This document shows, piece after piece, positions 34,521-43,523 of a stretch of DNA of 56,860 nt. Below the pieces are notes generated by a model, which saw only the letters and a list, made by a program, of their open reading frames with translations, was not told the origin of the DNA and ran no database searches. Numbering within the stretch: the stretch's first letter is position 1; each line of letters begins with the position of its first letter. Position numbers and translations under genes: made by a program. This DNA comes from JADJWR01 sp964509545 (GTDB lineage: Bacteria > Pseudomonadota > Gammaproteobacteria > Burkholderiales > Burkholderiaceae_F): positions 1-56,860 of the forward strand of contig CAZDXQ010000020.1 in assembly GCA_964509545.1 (NCBI GenBank), given 5' to 3'.

Positions 34521-35344
34521 ACCTGAACGGCAAGACGATCTTCATCTCCGGCGCCTCGCGCGGTATCGGTCTGGCAATCGCCAGGCGAGCGGCGGCCGAC
34601 GGCGCCAATGTCGCCATCGCGGCCAAGACCATCGAGCCGAACCCGAAGCTGCCGGGCACGATCTACACCGCGGCCGATGAGATCGAGGCCGCGGGCGGAC
34701 GCGCGCTTCCCCTGCAGGTCGACATCCGCGACGAGCAGCAGGTCGTCGAGGCGGCGCGGGCCACGGCCGAGCGGTTCGGCGGCATCGACATCCTGATCAA
34801 CAACGCCAGCGCCATCAACCTGACGCCGACCGAAGCGACGCCGATGAAGCGCTTCGACCTGATGTTCGGCGTCAACGTGCGCGGCACCTATCTGTGCACG
34901 CAGGCCTGCCTGCCGTACCTGAAGGCGAGCGCCGAACACAAGCGCAACCCGCACGTGCTGACACTGTCGCCGCCGCTCGCCATGGACGCGCGCTGGTTCG
35001 CGCCGCACGTGGCCTACACGATGGCCAAGTACGGCATGAGCATGTGCGTGCTCGGACACGCGGAGGAGTTCCGCAGCTACGGCATCGCGGTCAACGCGCT
35101 GTGGCCGCGCACGGTGATCCAGACCGCGGCGCTGCAGATGATCCCCGGCATAAAGCCGGAGAACTGCCGCAAGGTCGACATCATGGCCGATGCCGCCTAC
35201 GTGGTCCTGACGATGGACGCCGCCACGGCGACCGGAAACTTCTTCATCGACGAGGAGGTGCTGAAAAAGGCCGGCGTGACCGACTTCGAGCGGTACTCGG
35301 TGGTGCCGGGGTCGAAGCAGTTGCTGCCCGATCTGTTCCTGTAG
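34517..35344 (+). CDS. SDR-family oxidoreductase (HSDL2-like)
   Basis: 275 residues. The NAD(P)-binding motif is SGASRGIG (about residue 12), NNAS replaces the usual NNAG, and the active-site YTMAK lies at about 168. The extended NPKLPGTIYTAADEIEAAGG segment and the LSPPLAMD loop with Ser are typical of HSDL2-type enzymes linked to fatty-acid metabolism. It is the last gene of the compact cluster and overlaps the SGNH hydrolase gene. It converges with the DUF2182 gene 54 bases away. Confidence 0.9.
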   Translation: MNLNGKTIFISGASRGIGLAIARRAAADGANVAIAAKTIEPNPKLPGTIYTAADEIEAAGGRALPLQVDIRDEQQVVEAARATAERFGGIDILINNASAINLTPTEATPMKRFDLMFGVNVRGTYLCTQACLPYLKASAEHKRNPHVLTLSPPLAMDARWFAPHVAYTMAKYGMSMCVLGHAEEFRSYGIAVNALWPRTVIQTAALQMIPGIKPENCRKVDIMADAAYVVLTMDAATATGNFFIDEEVLKKAGVTDFERYSVVPGSKQLLPDLFL

Positions 35345-35398
35345 CAGCGACGGACCGGGCCGGGCGGTCGCTGACTCGTCCGCCGGATCGCCGGCGCG

Positions 35399-36229
35399 TC
35401 ACGCGGCGCCCGAATTGGCGAGCGCAACGATTGCGGCGCTCGCCAGCAGGCCGAGCCCGATCGGCGTGCGCAGCCGCGTGCCGCCCGGAAGGTTCTTCTC
35501 CGCCGCCATCAGCGCAGCGAGCGCGATCATCCAGCCGATGCTCGCGGTGCCGACGACGAACATCACCAGCATCAGCGCGAAGCAGCAGCCGACGCAGAAC
35601 AGGCCGTGATCGATGCCCAGCCGCAATGCCTCGCGCGCCGGTGCGCGGCCGTGCCAGCGCGAGGCGACGAAGGCGAACGGGGTGCGGCACTGTTCGAGGC
35701 AGCGGTACTTCAGCGCGCTGAACTGGAACATGCCGGCGCCGGCGAGCACCGCCGCGCCGACGACCCATCCATGACCGACGAACCAAGGATTGCGCTTGGC
35801 GACGAGGGCGAGCCCCGCATCGGCGGCGTGCGCGGCGAACCCGAAGACGAGCCAGGCGAGCCCGAATCCCGCAACGGCGAGCCACGTCAGCCGTGACTGG
35901 TCCGGGCGTTGCGCGACGATGCGGCGGAACATCGCGAGCAGCGGGTACGTCGTCGGCAGCATCATCGCCGCGATCATCAGCACCCAGGCCGCGGCGTAAA
36001 GCAGCGCGGGGACGATGATCGTGCCGCCGGGAACCGCGCGGCACAGCGCGGCGAACGCGGCCGGATCGAGGTAGCCGCCGTGCCCCACGTAGCGCGCGTA
36101 CGGGCTGGCGCTCCACAGCCAGAGCGCGAGCCAGGCGGCGGCCACGAGCAAGGCAAAGATCAGCGCAAAGGCGAGATTGCGCCCGTCGCTGAAGCGATGA
36201 GCGGGGGCCGTGTCCGCATCGGAAGCCAT
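35399..36229 (-). CDS. DUF2182 integral membrane protein, predicted metal-binding
   Basis: 276 residues with about six or seven membrane helices. The family marks are LMIAAMMLPTTYPLLAMF, YRCLEQCRTPFAF and GLFCVGCCFALML. The paired cysteines in the last two suggest a metal or redox site in the membrane. The gene shares strand and neighbourhood with the DUF1326 gene, an association I recall from other proteobacteria. Their joint function is unknown. Confidence 0.87.
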   Translation of the reverse strand: MASDADTAPAHRFSDGRNLAFALIFALLVAAAWLALWLWSASPYARYVGHGGYLDPAAFAALCRAVPGGTIIVPALLYAAAWVLMIAAMMLPTTYPLLAMFRRIVAQRPDQSRLTWLAVAGFGLAWLVFGFAAHAADAGLALVAKRNPWFVGHGWVVGAAVLAGAGMFQFSALKYRCLEQCRTPFAFVASRWHGRAPAREALRLGIDHGLFCVGCCFALMLVMFVVGTASIGWMIALAALMAAEKNLPGGTRLRTPIGLGLLASAAIVALANSGAA

Positions 36230-36502
36230 CGTCCGGCGTTTCCCTCAACGTTGCCCTGATCCTGCGCGGCCGGCCTCATGACGTCGAGGCACATGCCGTT
36301 TCGCCGCCGTTGCCCCAGGGCGTTTCATTGACCTCGCCGACCCGCCGCGGCGTCGCACTGCGGCCCGTGTCGGTGACAGGCGTCAGTTCAACAGGCGCCC
36401 TCGCGCCTGCTCGCGTCGCTGCCGCGCGATGGCAGTGGACCGCCGATCAGGCGCCAGGAATTGCGCGGTCGTCGCGGTGGCGACAGCCCCGTTTCCGCGG
36501 CC

Positions 36503-37108
36503 TCAACCGTCGAAGACGAACGTGCTTTGCAGCGCGTTGTGGCCCTTGATGTTGATGTCCTTGCCCAGGCCGGCGTGATTCTTCGACCAGTATTCCTTCG
36601 CCTTGCCGACGAATACCGGCGCGCCCGGAACGGTCGAGAACACCGTATCGGAAAGCGTCGTCGTCGCACCCGAGGCGCTCTTGTAGGGCTCGAGTTCGGC
36701 GTAGCCGGCGTCGCCGACCTTGATCGTGCCGTTGCCGCCCTGCACTTCGAACGTGATCGGCACCTTCTGCACCGAGGCCACCGTGCCCACCAGCTTGGCC
36801 AGTTCGGCGACGGGGCCGCCCTTCTTGCCCGTGTAGACATCGAGCAAGGCCTGTTCCTGCTGCGGCGAGGCCTTGTCGTCGATGTACACCGCGGCAGTCC
36901 AGTTGCCCTGCAGGATGTTGCCGGGGACGTGCGCCAGCATTGCGAGCGTGCGGCCCGAGACGTCGACGCCGTCCACCGAGCCCTTGTCGAAGTGATAGGC
37001 AACGATCGTGTCGCAGGTCTTGAAGTCCGGATCCTCGCCGATCCAGCAAGGGCACAGCACGCGGCAGTTGCAGACTTCCAGCAGACGCCCTTCGAGGTGA
37101 TACGCCAT
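36503..37108 (-). CDS. DUF1326 domain protein
   Basis: 201 residues from the ATG at 37108, fixed by GAGGAGGG upstream; the frame stays open upstream but has no family features. It begins with the DUF1326 signature LEVCNCRVLCPCWIGEDPDF, cysteine-rich and suited to metal binding. The rest is a soluble beta-rich domain (GNWTAAVYIDD, then QGGNGTIKVGD). There is no signal peptide. The pairing with DUF2182 (273 bases downstream on the same strand) suggests a shared, uncharacterised metal-related role. Confidence 0.87.
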   Translation of the reverse strand: MAYHLEGRLLEVCNCRVLCPCWIGEDPDFKTCDTIVAYHFDKGSVDGVDVSGRTLAMLAHVPGNILQGNWTAAVYIDDKASPQQEQALLDVYTGKKGGPVAELAKLVGTVASVQKVPITFEVQGGNGTIKVGDAGYAELEPYKSASGATTTLSDTVFSTVPGAPVFVGKAKEYWSKNHAGLGKDINIKGHNALQSTFVFDG

Positions 37109-37547
37109 CTTGACCCTCCTCACTTGTACGTCCGAGGGCATCGGGAATTGCTCCCGACGGACTGAAGAGGGGCAGCGTACGCCCGCGCCTGCGGGTGGAG
37201 TCGATCCGAAGGATGCCGTGAGTATGGTGCGTAGATGCCGCCTGATCGCACGCTGCAGCGCAGCCGGCATGGCCTGGGCCGTGGACGCGCTCTTGACCAT
37301 GCAAGAGGCATGGAAAAGCGGTGACGCATCTCGCGTCGACACGTCCGGACATCAACCGACGCGCGCGTCGTGCCGGAACCGCTCGAGGCGACGGCCGGCA
37401 ACCTGCGCACCCCCCCCGAGCCGATGCCGGGTGCGAGAGTCCGGCCGACGCGACGTGTGTAGGCTATCGCCCCGGCGAGGTTTTCCGCTGGGTCACGCTG
37501 AGAGCCCGCGCGGCAGCACCGCTTTCGCTCAAGAGGGGGACAGAACG
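37109..37547 (+). other. 439-base gap, divergent region
   Basis: This region lies between the DUF1326 gene (minus) and the binding-protein gene (plus). No convincing small gene or structured RNA was found. It must hold both promoters. A GAGGGGGA Shine-Dalgarno lies at about 37533-37540 for the plus-strand gene. Confidence 0.4.
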
Positions 37548-39149
37548 ATGAAACAGACCGCACTGAAACGCCTGGGTCGATTGACCGGCGTGGTACTGCT
37601 CGCTGCCGGCATGGCGCTCGGCTCGGCAGCGGGCGCAAAGACGCTGCGCTGGGCCGGCCAGAACGACCTGCTCACCTTTGATCCGCATGCCCAGAACCAC
37701 CAGACGACGCTGGCTTTCCTTGCCCACGTCTACGAAGGACTGGTCCGGTACAACAAGGACTTCCAGATCGAGCCGGCGCTGGCGACCAGCTGGCAGGCGG
37801 TTTCCCCGACCCAGTGGCGCTTCAACCTGCGGCGCAACGTGAAGTTCCACGATGGCACGCCCTTCACCGCCGACGATGTGGTGTTCTCGTTCGAGCGGGC
37901 GGCCGCGCCGCCGTCGAACATGACCGTCTACGTGCAGGGCATCAAGGAGGTGAAGAAGGTCGACGACTTCACGGTCGACCTGCTCCTCGCCGGGCCCAAT
38001 CCGGTGCTGCTGCGACAGATCACTGATGCGCGGATCATGAGCCGCGCCTGGGCAGCGAAGAACCGCGCCGAGCGGGCGCAGAACTACGCCGCGAAGGAGG
38101 AAAGCTTCGCCGCGCGCAACGCCAACGGCACCGGCCCCTTCATCCTGAAGACGTGGGAGCCGGACGTGCGCACCGTGCTGGTAGAGAACCCGAACTGGTG
38201 GGACAAGAAGCTCGGCAACGTGACCGAGGTGGTCTTCACGCCGGTGCGCGCCGATGCCACACGGGTCGCGGCCCTGCTTTCCGGGCAGATCGACCTGCTG
38301 CCCGATCCGGCGCCGCAGGATGTCGTGCGGCTGCGGCAGGACCCGAACATCAAGATCATCGACGGCGCCGAGAACCGGACCATTTTCATCGGCATGGACC
38401 AGGGGCGCGAGGAACTGCTGTACGGGCAGAAAGGCAAGAACCCGTTCAAGGACGTGCGCGTGCGCAAGGCGCTTTATCAGGCGATCGACATCGAGACGAT
38501 CAAGCGCACGACGATGCGCGGCCTGTCGATTCCGGCCGGCACCATGATCGCGCCGTCGGTGCACGGCTGGACGGCCGAAGCCGACAAGCGCTATCCGTTC
38601 GATCCGGAGGCGGCGAAGAAGCTGCTGGCGGAAGCCGGTTACCCGAACGGTATCGAGTTCACCCTGGATTGCCCGAACAACCGCTACGTCAACGACGAGG
38701 AGATCTGCCAGGCGGTGGTGGCGATGTGGGCGCGCATTGGCGTGAAGGCACGCCTGAACGCGATGCCGTTTGCCACCTATATCGCCAAGATCCTGAAGCG
38801 CGACGCCAGCGCCTACATGCTCGGCTGGGGCGTGGCCACCTTCGACGCGCTGTATACGCTGCAGTCGCTGATCCGCACGCCGCCGGCCGACGGCAAGGGC
38901 GCCGACGGCACGTACAACCTCGGCATGTACTCGAACCCGAAGATGGACGCGCTGATCGACGCCATCAAGACCGAAACGGATATCCGCAAGCGCGACGCGC
39001 TGATCCGCGATGCGCTGAAGCTGCATCACGATGACGTCGGCCATCTGCCCCTGCACCACCAGATCCGGCCGTGGGCCATGCGCAGGAACGTGACGACCGA
39101 GCACCGCGCCGACGACCGTCCGAACAACACCTGGACGCGGATCGACTGA
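37548..39149 (+). CDS. ABC transporter substrate-binding protein, family 5 (peptide/nickel type)
   Basis: 533 residues from the ATG at 37548 (GAGGGGGA upstream). A signal peptide of about 30 residues ends LGSAAGAKT. The body shows family 5 marks: LRWAGQNDLLTFDPHAQN, HVYEGLVRYNKDFQIEPALA, FHDGTPFTADDVVFSFERA and GTGPFILKTWEP. Such proteins bind oligopeptides, nickel chelates or similar ligands in the periplasm. No permease or ATPase gene is adjacent, so it is an orphan that must use a transporter encoded elsewhere. The ligand cannot be inferred. Confidence 0.92.
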   Translation: MKQTALKRLGRLTGVVLLAAGMALGSAAGAKTLRWAGQNDLLTFDPHAQNHQTTLAFLAHVYEGLVRYNKDFQIEPALATSWQAVSPTQWRFNLRRNVKFHDGTPFTADDVVFSFERAAAPPSNMTVYVQGIKEVKKVDDFTVDLLLAGPNPVLLRQITDARIMSRAWAAKNRAERAQNYAAKEESFAARNANGTGPFILKTWEPDVRTVLVENPNWWDKKLGNVTEVVFTPVRADATRVAALLSGQIDLLPDPAPQDVVRLRQDPNIKIIDGAENRTIFIGMDQGREELLYGQKGKNPFKDVRVRKALYQAIDIETIKRTTMRGLSIPAGTMIAPSVHGWTAEADKRYPFDPEAAKKLLAEAGYPNGIEFTLDCPNNRYVNDEEICQAVVAMWARIGVKARLNAMPFATYIAKILKRDASAYMLGWGVATFDALYTLQSLIRTPPADGKGADGTYNLGMYSNPKMDALIDAIKTETDIRKRDALIRDALKLHHDDVGHLPLHHQIRPWAMRRNVTTEHRADDRPNNTWTRID

Positions 39150-39451
39150 GAACCGGTGAATAAGTCGACTGCGCGTGCCGGATCGAGTGTCGGGCGGTGC
39201 TCGCGGTCCTCACGTATGTCCAAGTACGTTCCGGTCGGCTGCCCTCCGGCCGCCGCTCGCTGCGGCCCGCTCGCAGCGATTTCTTCACAGGTGCTGTGGG
39301 CTGGAGCCGGCGTCGGCTATCGCCGCTGATGCTGCTCGCCGTCGACGTTCAGCCGTCGGCGGTGACAGCGGGTTCTGACAGGCGGCGGCCGTCGGCCGGC
39401 GCGGCCATGTGCTGGTGTGCGAGCCAGGCAACGGCCGGCCCGCGCCGGTTC
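39150..39451. other. 302-base gap between convergent genes
   Basis: This gap separates the binding-protein gene and the DUF808 gene, which converge. It is GC-rich with short self-complementary runs around 39235-39280, but shows no clean terminator with a U-tract and no gene I can support. Confidence 0.4.
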
Positions 39452-40372
39452 CTACGCCCTTGCCTTCACTTTCCCGACCATGGTCGTCGCCGCGAGTGCG
39501 ACGGCGCCGGCAACGATGCCGACAACCGCATCGGCGATGAACGGCACGATGGTGCCGAGCACGGCGCCGGCGCGTGCGGATACCGTCTCGACCGCATGGT
39601 GCAGCGCCGGTATGCCGTGAGAGAGGATGCCGCCGCCGACGAGGAACATCGCTGCGGTGCCGGCGACCGACAGTGCCTTCATCAGCCAGGGCGCGGCGCG
39701 CAGGATCGCCGCGCCGAGCGCTCGCTTGGCGCGCGCAAACCGACTCGCGCCTGATGACCGGTGCAGGTGCAATCCCGCATCGTCGAGCTTGACGATGCCG
39801 GCGACCAGGCCGTAAACGCCGACCGTCATGATGATCGCGATGCCGGCGAGCACGCCGATGCGCTGCGGCAGCGGTGCCGCAGCCACCGTGCCGAGGCTGA
39901 TGACGATGATCTCTGCGGAAAGGATGAAATCGGTCCGCACCGCGCCCTTGATCTTGTCCCGCTCCACCGCGACGAGGTCGGCCTGCGGAGCCGCCAGCGC
40001 CTGCGCCAGTTCCCTGCGATGCGCATCGTCGGCGCCGCGGGTGAGCCAGCGGTGCGCCAGTTTCTCGAATCCTTCGTAGCAGAGGAAAGCGCCGCCCACC
40101 ATCAGCAGCGGCGTCACCGCCCAGGCGGCCCAAGCGCTGATCGCGAGCGCAGCCGGCACCAGGATCGCCTTGTTGACCATCGATCCCTTCGCCACGGCCC
40201 ACACCACTGGCAGTTCGCGCGCCGCGGCCACGCCGCCGACCTGCTGCGCATTCAGCGCCAGGTCGTCGCCGAGCACGCCGGCCGTCTTCTTGGCGGCGAC
40301 CTTGGTCATCACCGAGACGTCGTCGAGGATCGTCGCGATGTCGTCGAGCAGGGCGAGCAGGCTGGAGGCCAT
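39452..40372 (-). CDS. DUF808 (YedI-type) inner-membrane protein
   Basis: 306 residues with several hydrophobic segments. The start MASSLLALLDDIATILDDVS and the motif KTAGVLGDDLALNAQQV are characteristic of DUF808/YedI proteins, as are LMVGGAFLCYEGFEKL and TDFILSAEIIVISLG. The cellular role is unknown. It is a single gene on the minus strand, divergent from the amidase gene. Confidence 0.9.
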   Translation of the reverse strand: MASSLLALLDDIATILDDVSVMTKVAAKKTAGVLGDDLALNAQQVGGVAAARELPVVWAVAKGSMVNKAILVPAALAISAWAAWAVTPLLMVGGAFLCYEGFEKLAHRWLTRGADDAHRRELAQALAAPQADLVAVERDKIKGAVRTDFILSAEIIVISLGTVAAAPLPQRIGVLAGIAIIMTVGVYGLVAGIVKLDDAGLHLHRSSGASRFARAKRALGAAILRAAPWLMKALSVAGTAAMFLVGGGILSHGIPALHHAVETVSARAGAVLGTIVPFIADAVVGIVAGAVALAATTMVGKVKARA

Positions 40373-40797
40373 GGTTCGGGGCGCAACAGTACCGAAACGG
40401 CCGGCGACTTGCCGGACGCGCCTGCGCTGCCGTGCGAGCGCGCCCGACGCGAACCGGCCGGTCAGTGGCCGCGCGCGGCGGCCACCAAGGGCACCGCCAT
40501 CGTGCCCGTAGCTACTTTGAGGGAACGATCGTTGCGTGAGGCACGCTTAGCCGGCACGGCGCTCGCCGCCGCGGCCGACGCCCACCGCGACTCCGAGGCC
40601 CGACGCACCGCAGGACAGGTCGTGCTGCTTGCCTGAGCCTTGGCGGGGCGTTGTGTCAAGCACGCCGTGACGCGATCGCCACGTGCGGACGCGCCGATCG
40701 TGCTTTCCGCTATCGTTGACCCCGGCAGCGACGGGGGTGCCGGCAAGGGTATCGCGGCTTGACGCGCTTCCGTTCCGAATCGAGGAGATCGCCCGCA
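40373..40797. other. 425-base divergent gap
   Basis: This region lies between the DUF808 gene and the amidase gene. No coding sequence is supported. It contains the 10-bp palindrome AACGATCGTT (40524-40533), which by itself is within chance expectation, and GAGGAG before the amidase start. Confidence 0.4.
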
Positions 40798-42108
40798 ATG
40801 AGAGAACCGCTGCATCGCCTGTCGGCCGTGAAGCTCGCGCAGCTGATCACCGCCGGCGAGGCCTCGCCGGAAACGGTCACGCGCTCGTTCATCGATGCCA
40901 TCCACGAGCGCGAAGGGCAGGTGCAGGCTTTCGCCTGGTTCGATGCCGACCGCGCCATTGCCGCCGCGCGCGAACTGCATCTGGTTTCCCGTCGCGGCCC
41001 GCTGCACGGCCTGCCGGTGGCGATCAAGGACAACATCGACACGGCGGACATCACCACCAGCTACGGCTCGCCGATCTTCGTCAACCATCGCCCCAATGCC
41101 GATGCCGCCTGCGTGGCGGCGCTGAAGGATGCGGGGGCGTTCGTCCTCGGCAAGACAGTGTCGGCCGAACTGGCGAACTTCACGCCGGGGCCGACGCGCA
41201 ACCCGCACAACTCGGCGCATACCCCTGGGGGATCGTCGAGCGGCAGCGCGGCGGCGGTGGCCGCGCACTTCGCGCCGCTGGCGCTGGGCACGCAGACGGC
41301 GGGCTCGGTGATCCGGCCGGCGGCCTTCTGTGGCGTGGTCGGTTTCAAGCCGTCGCCGCGGCTGATCCCGCGCTCGGGCGTCAAACCGAACTCCGACACG
41401 CTCGACGAGGTCGGCGTGTTTGCCCGGTCGGTCGAAGACGCGGCCTTCGCCGCCTCGGTGCTGGCCGGCAAGCCGGCGTGGAAGGATCTGCCGTCGCAGT
41501 CGGTGCGGATGAACAAGACGCCGGTGATCGGCTGGGTGGCCACTTCGCAGCGTGCCGCGGCGGCGCCGAGCATGCTCGAGGCGCTCGAACGCGCCGGACT
41601 GAGGCTGCTGCAGAAAGGCGCGCGCCGCGCCGAAATCGTCTGGCCGCGCGTGTTCGACGGTCTGTTCGAGGCGCAGAAGACCGTGCAACTGTTCGAGACC
41701 GCGCGGGCCCTGGCGCCGGAGTACATCTACCGCAAGGAGCAGTTGTCGGCGAAACTGGTGGCGCTGATCGACGAAGGCCGCGCCATCAGTGCCCACGATT
41801 ACGTACTGGCGATGCAGCTGGGCCGCGCCTGCGTGGCGGCGATCGACAGCCTTTTCGCCGACGCCGAGGTGCTGTTGACGCCGAGCGCGCCGGGCGGCGC
41901 GCCGGCGGGGCTGGCTTCCACCGGCGACCCCGTGTTCAACCGGCCCTGGCAGTTGCTCGGCTGCCCGATGATCACGCTGCCGGTGCCGGCTTCGATCGGC
42001 CAGGCCGAAGGCGGCCTGCCGCTTGGCATCACGGTTGTCGCGCGGCCGGGAGAGGACACGAAGATGTTCACCGCAGCGGCGTGGATCGAAAGCCACTGGG
42101 CGGACTGA
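40798..42108 (+). CDS. Amidase-signature family amidase
   Basis: 436 residues from the ATG at 40798 (GAGGAG upstream). The Ser-cisSer-Lys triad region is complete: Lys77 in PVAIKDNIDTA, the serine loop 144-150 (GGSSSGS), and Ser170 in QTAGSVIRPAAFCG. It hydrolyses a carboxamide, but the substrate cannot be read. The absence of GatB or GatC next to it, and its size, argue against the tRNA amidotransferase subunit GatA. A single-gene unit. Confidence 0.92.
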   Translation: MREPLHRLSAVKLAQLITAGEASPETVTRSFIDAIHEREGQVQAFAWFDADRAIAAARELHLVSRRGPLHGLPVAIKDNIDTADITTSYGSPIFVNHRPNADAACVAALKDAGAFVLGKTVSAELANFTPGPTRNPHNSAHTPGGSSSGSAAAVAAHFAPLALGTQTAGSVIRPAAFCGVVGFKPSPRLIPRSGVKPNSDTLDEVGVFARSVEDAAFAASVLAGKPAWKDLPSQSVRMNKTPVIGWVATSQRAAAAPSMLEALERAGLRLLQKGARRAEIVWPRVFDGLFEAQKTVQLFETARALAPEYIYRKEQLSAKLVALIDEGRAISAHDYVLAMQLGRACVAAIDSLFADAEVLLTPSAPGGAPAGLASTGDPVFNRPWQLLGCPMITLPVPASIGQAEGGLPLGITVVARPGEDTKMFTAAAWIESHWAD

Positions 42109-42213
42109 AACGTGGCGGCGGCAGGCCGCCTTTGCCCTGCCGAGCCCGTCCGTCGACAGTTGCGTTGGAAACGCGCCGGGCCAGGGCGCCGGCGCAGACC
42201 GCCCGCGCCGAGC

Positions 42214-42897
42214 CTAGCGGCGCTTTTTTCCCGCGCCTGCAGCGGGTTCCTGCGCCTTGGCGCCCGCCTCGCGCATGGCCTCGGCCATGCCGATCAGCAC
42301 GCCGCTGGCCAGCGCGGCGAAGTTCTGCGCCAGCGCATGCGCGGCGCGGAAGCCGGCGTCGCGCTGCGCCCGCGCCGCCTTGCGCACCTGGTCGCCATAT
42401 TGTTCGACAAGCGCCATCACCTGCTGCCCGGTTGCGGTGCCGGCGCTCATCTGTTCCTGCAGCACGCCGCCCCACTGCGACTTGAACGGCGAGCCGTCGC
42501 CGGTCGCCGCCTTCTTTATCGTGGCGAGGAACTCGTCCTCGAGCTTCTCGAGGTCGTGGAGCGCCTTCTTCAGGTGCGAGTCGCGGAACTCGCGCTCGCC
42601 GGTGATCTGGTGCAGCGCGACCCGGCTGGCCTCGACGACCTTCAGCAACGCGTCGTCCATTCCGGCGAGCGACTGGGCGAAGACCTCGTCCGCGTCGAGC
42701 TTGCCCTGGATTGCGCCGAGGTTCACGCCTTCGGTCACGGAGCGGACCACCGACTTGATCTGGGCCAGCGACAGTTCGCGCGACTGCAGTGCCTGCAGGG
42801 TGAGATCGCGCACCGTGCTGCGCAGGCTTTCGCCCTGGGCCACGGCCTGCGCGGTCATCTGCTTGAGGACTTCATCGGTGTCGATCAGCGGATTCAT
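42214..42897 (-). CDS. DUF6781-like helical protein
   Basis: 227 residues from the ATG at 42897 (GGAGGAG upstream). Nearly all alpha-helical and charged; the segment STVRDLTLQALQSRELSLAQ and the following SVTEGVNLGA resemble the DUF6781 family of betaproteobacteria. The C-terminal part (ALAQNFAALASGVLIGMAEA) is a hydrophobic helix, and the tail AAGAGKKRR is basic. The length, helix content and alternating pattern are phasin-like, but that is only a resemblance. Function unknown. Confidence 0.65.
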   Translation of the reverse strand: MNPLIDTDEVLKQMTAQAVAQGESLRSTVRDLTLQALQSRELSLAQIKSVVRSVTEGVNLGAIQGKLDADEVFAQSLAGMDDALLKVVEASRVALHQITGEREFRDSHLKKALHDLEKLEDEFLATIKKAATGDGSPFKSQWGGVLQEQMSAGTATGQQVMALVEQYGDQVRKAARAQRDAGFRAAHALAQNFAALASGVLIGMAEAMREAGAKAQEPAAGAGKKRR

Positions 42898-43046
42898 TGA
42901 CTCCTCCTCGAGGCGGGGTTTGTCCGGCGGTGGGCGGTCGTCGCGTCGTGGCCGGCTGCGCCGAAGCGGCCGCAGGCGCGCATGCATGGTAGCCCCGTGG
43001 CGGTGTCAGGCGCAGTTGCGCCGGCCCGGCGTCGGAGCGCATCGAT

Positions 43047-43454
43047 TCAGTCGCCGTCGGCATCGAGCGGCGGCAGCGGTCGCGGCCGCCGATCCGCGTC
43101 GGTGGCGACGTAGACCAGCGTCGCTTCGGTGACCTTGACCACCTCCGCCTGCAGCCGGTTGCGCTCCGCATAGACCTCGACGTCGACGGTGATCGAGGTC
43201 CTGCCGGTCTTCAGCACGCGGGCGTAGAAGGAGAGCAGGTCGCCGACGAAGACGGGATTCTTGAACAGGAAGCTGGTCACGGCGATCGTCGCCACGCGGC
43301 CGTTGGCCCGCCGCGCCGCCGGAATCGCGCCGGCGACGTCGACATGGGCCATGATCCAGCCGCCGAAGACGTCGCCGTGGATGTTGGCGTCGGCCGGCAT
43401 CGGCATCACGCGCAGCACCGGGCTCGCTTCGGGCAGCCTGGGCAGTTCGCTCAC
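43047..43454 (-). CDS. YciA-type acyl-CoA thioesterase
   Basis: 135 residues, a hotdog-fold acyl-CoA thioesterase. Marks: PADANIHGDVFGGWIMAHVD, containing the active-site Asn/His/Asp region, and ATIAVTSFLFKNPVFVGDLL. YciA-like enzymes hydrolyse short- to long-chain acyl-CoAs to release CoA. It lies downstream of an SDR gene on the same strand (69-base gap), which may indicate cotranscription. Confidence 0.92.
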   Translation of the reverse strand: MSELPRLPEASPVLRVMPMPADANIHGDVFGGWIMAHVDVAGAIPAARRANGRVATIAVTSFLFKNPVFVGDLLSFYARVLKTGRTSITVDVEVYAERNRLQAEVVKVTEATLVYVATDADRRPRPLPPLDADGD

Positions 43455-43523
43455 TGTTCTTGTCCCCTGTCCTATCGCATCGCTGATTCGCTGCGTGCTG
43501 CAGGCCTGGCGCCCGCGCGATGC

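Noticed and set aside
37480..37547. A GGTCACGCTGAGAGCC stretch recalling the CUGAGA of a TPP riboswitch
   Set aside because: The rest of the conserved core (ACCCUU, ACCUGAUC) is missing and the downstream gene is not a thiamine gene.
40524..40533. Palindrome AACGATCGTT as a possible operator
   Set aside because: A 10-bp palindrome is expected about 50 times by chance in this length, and it sits well away from either start with no promoter-like context.
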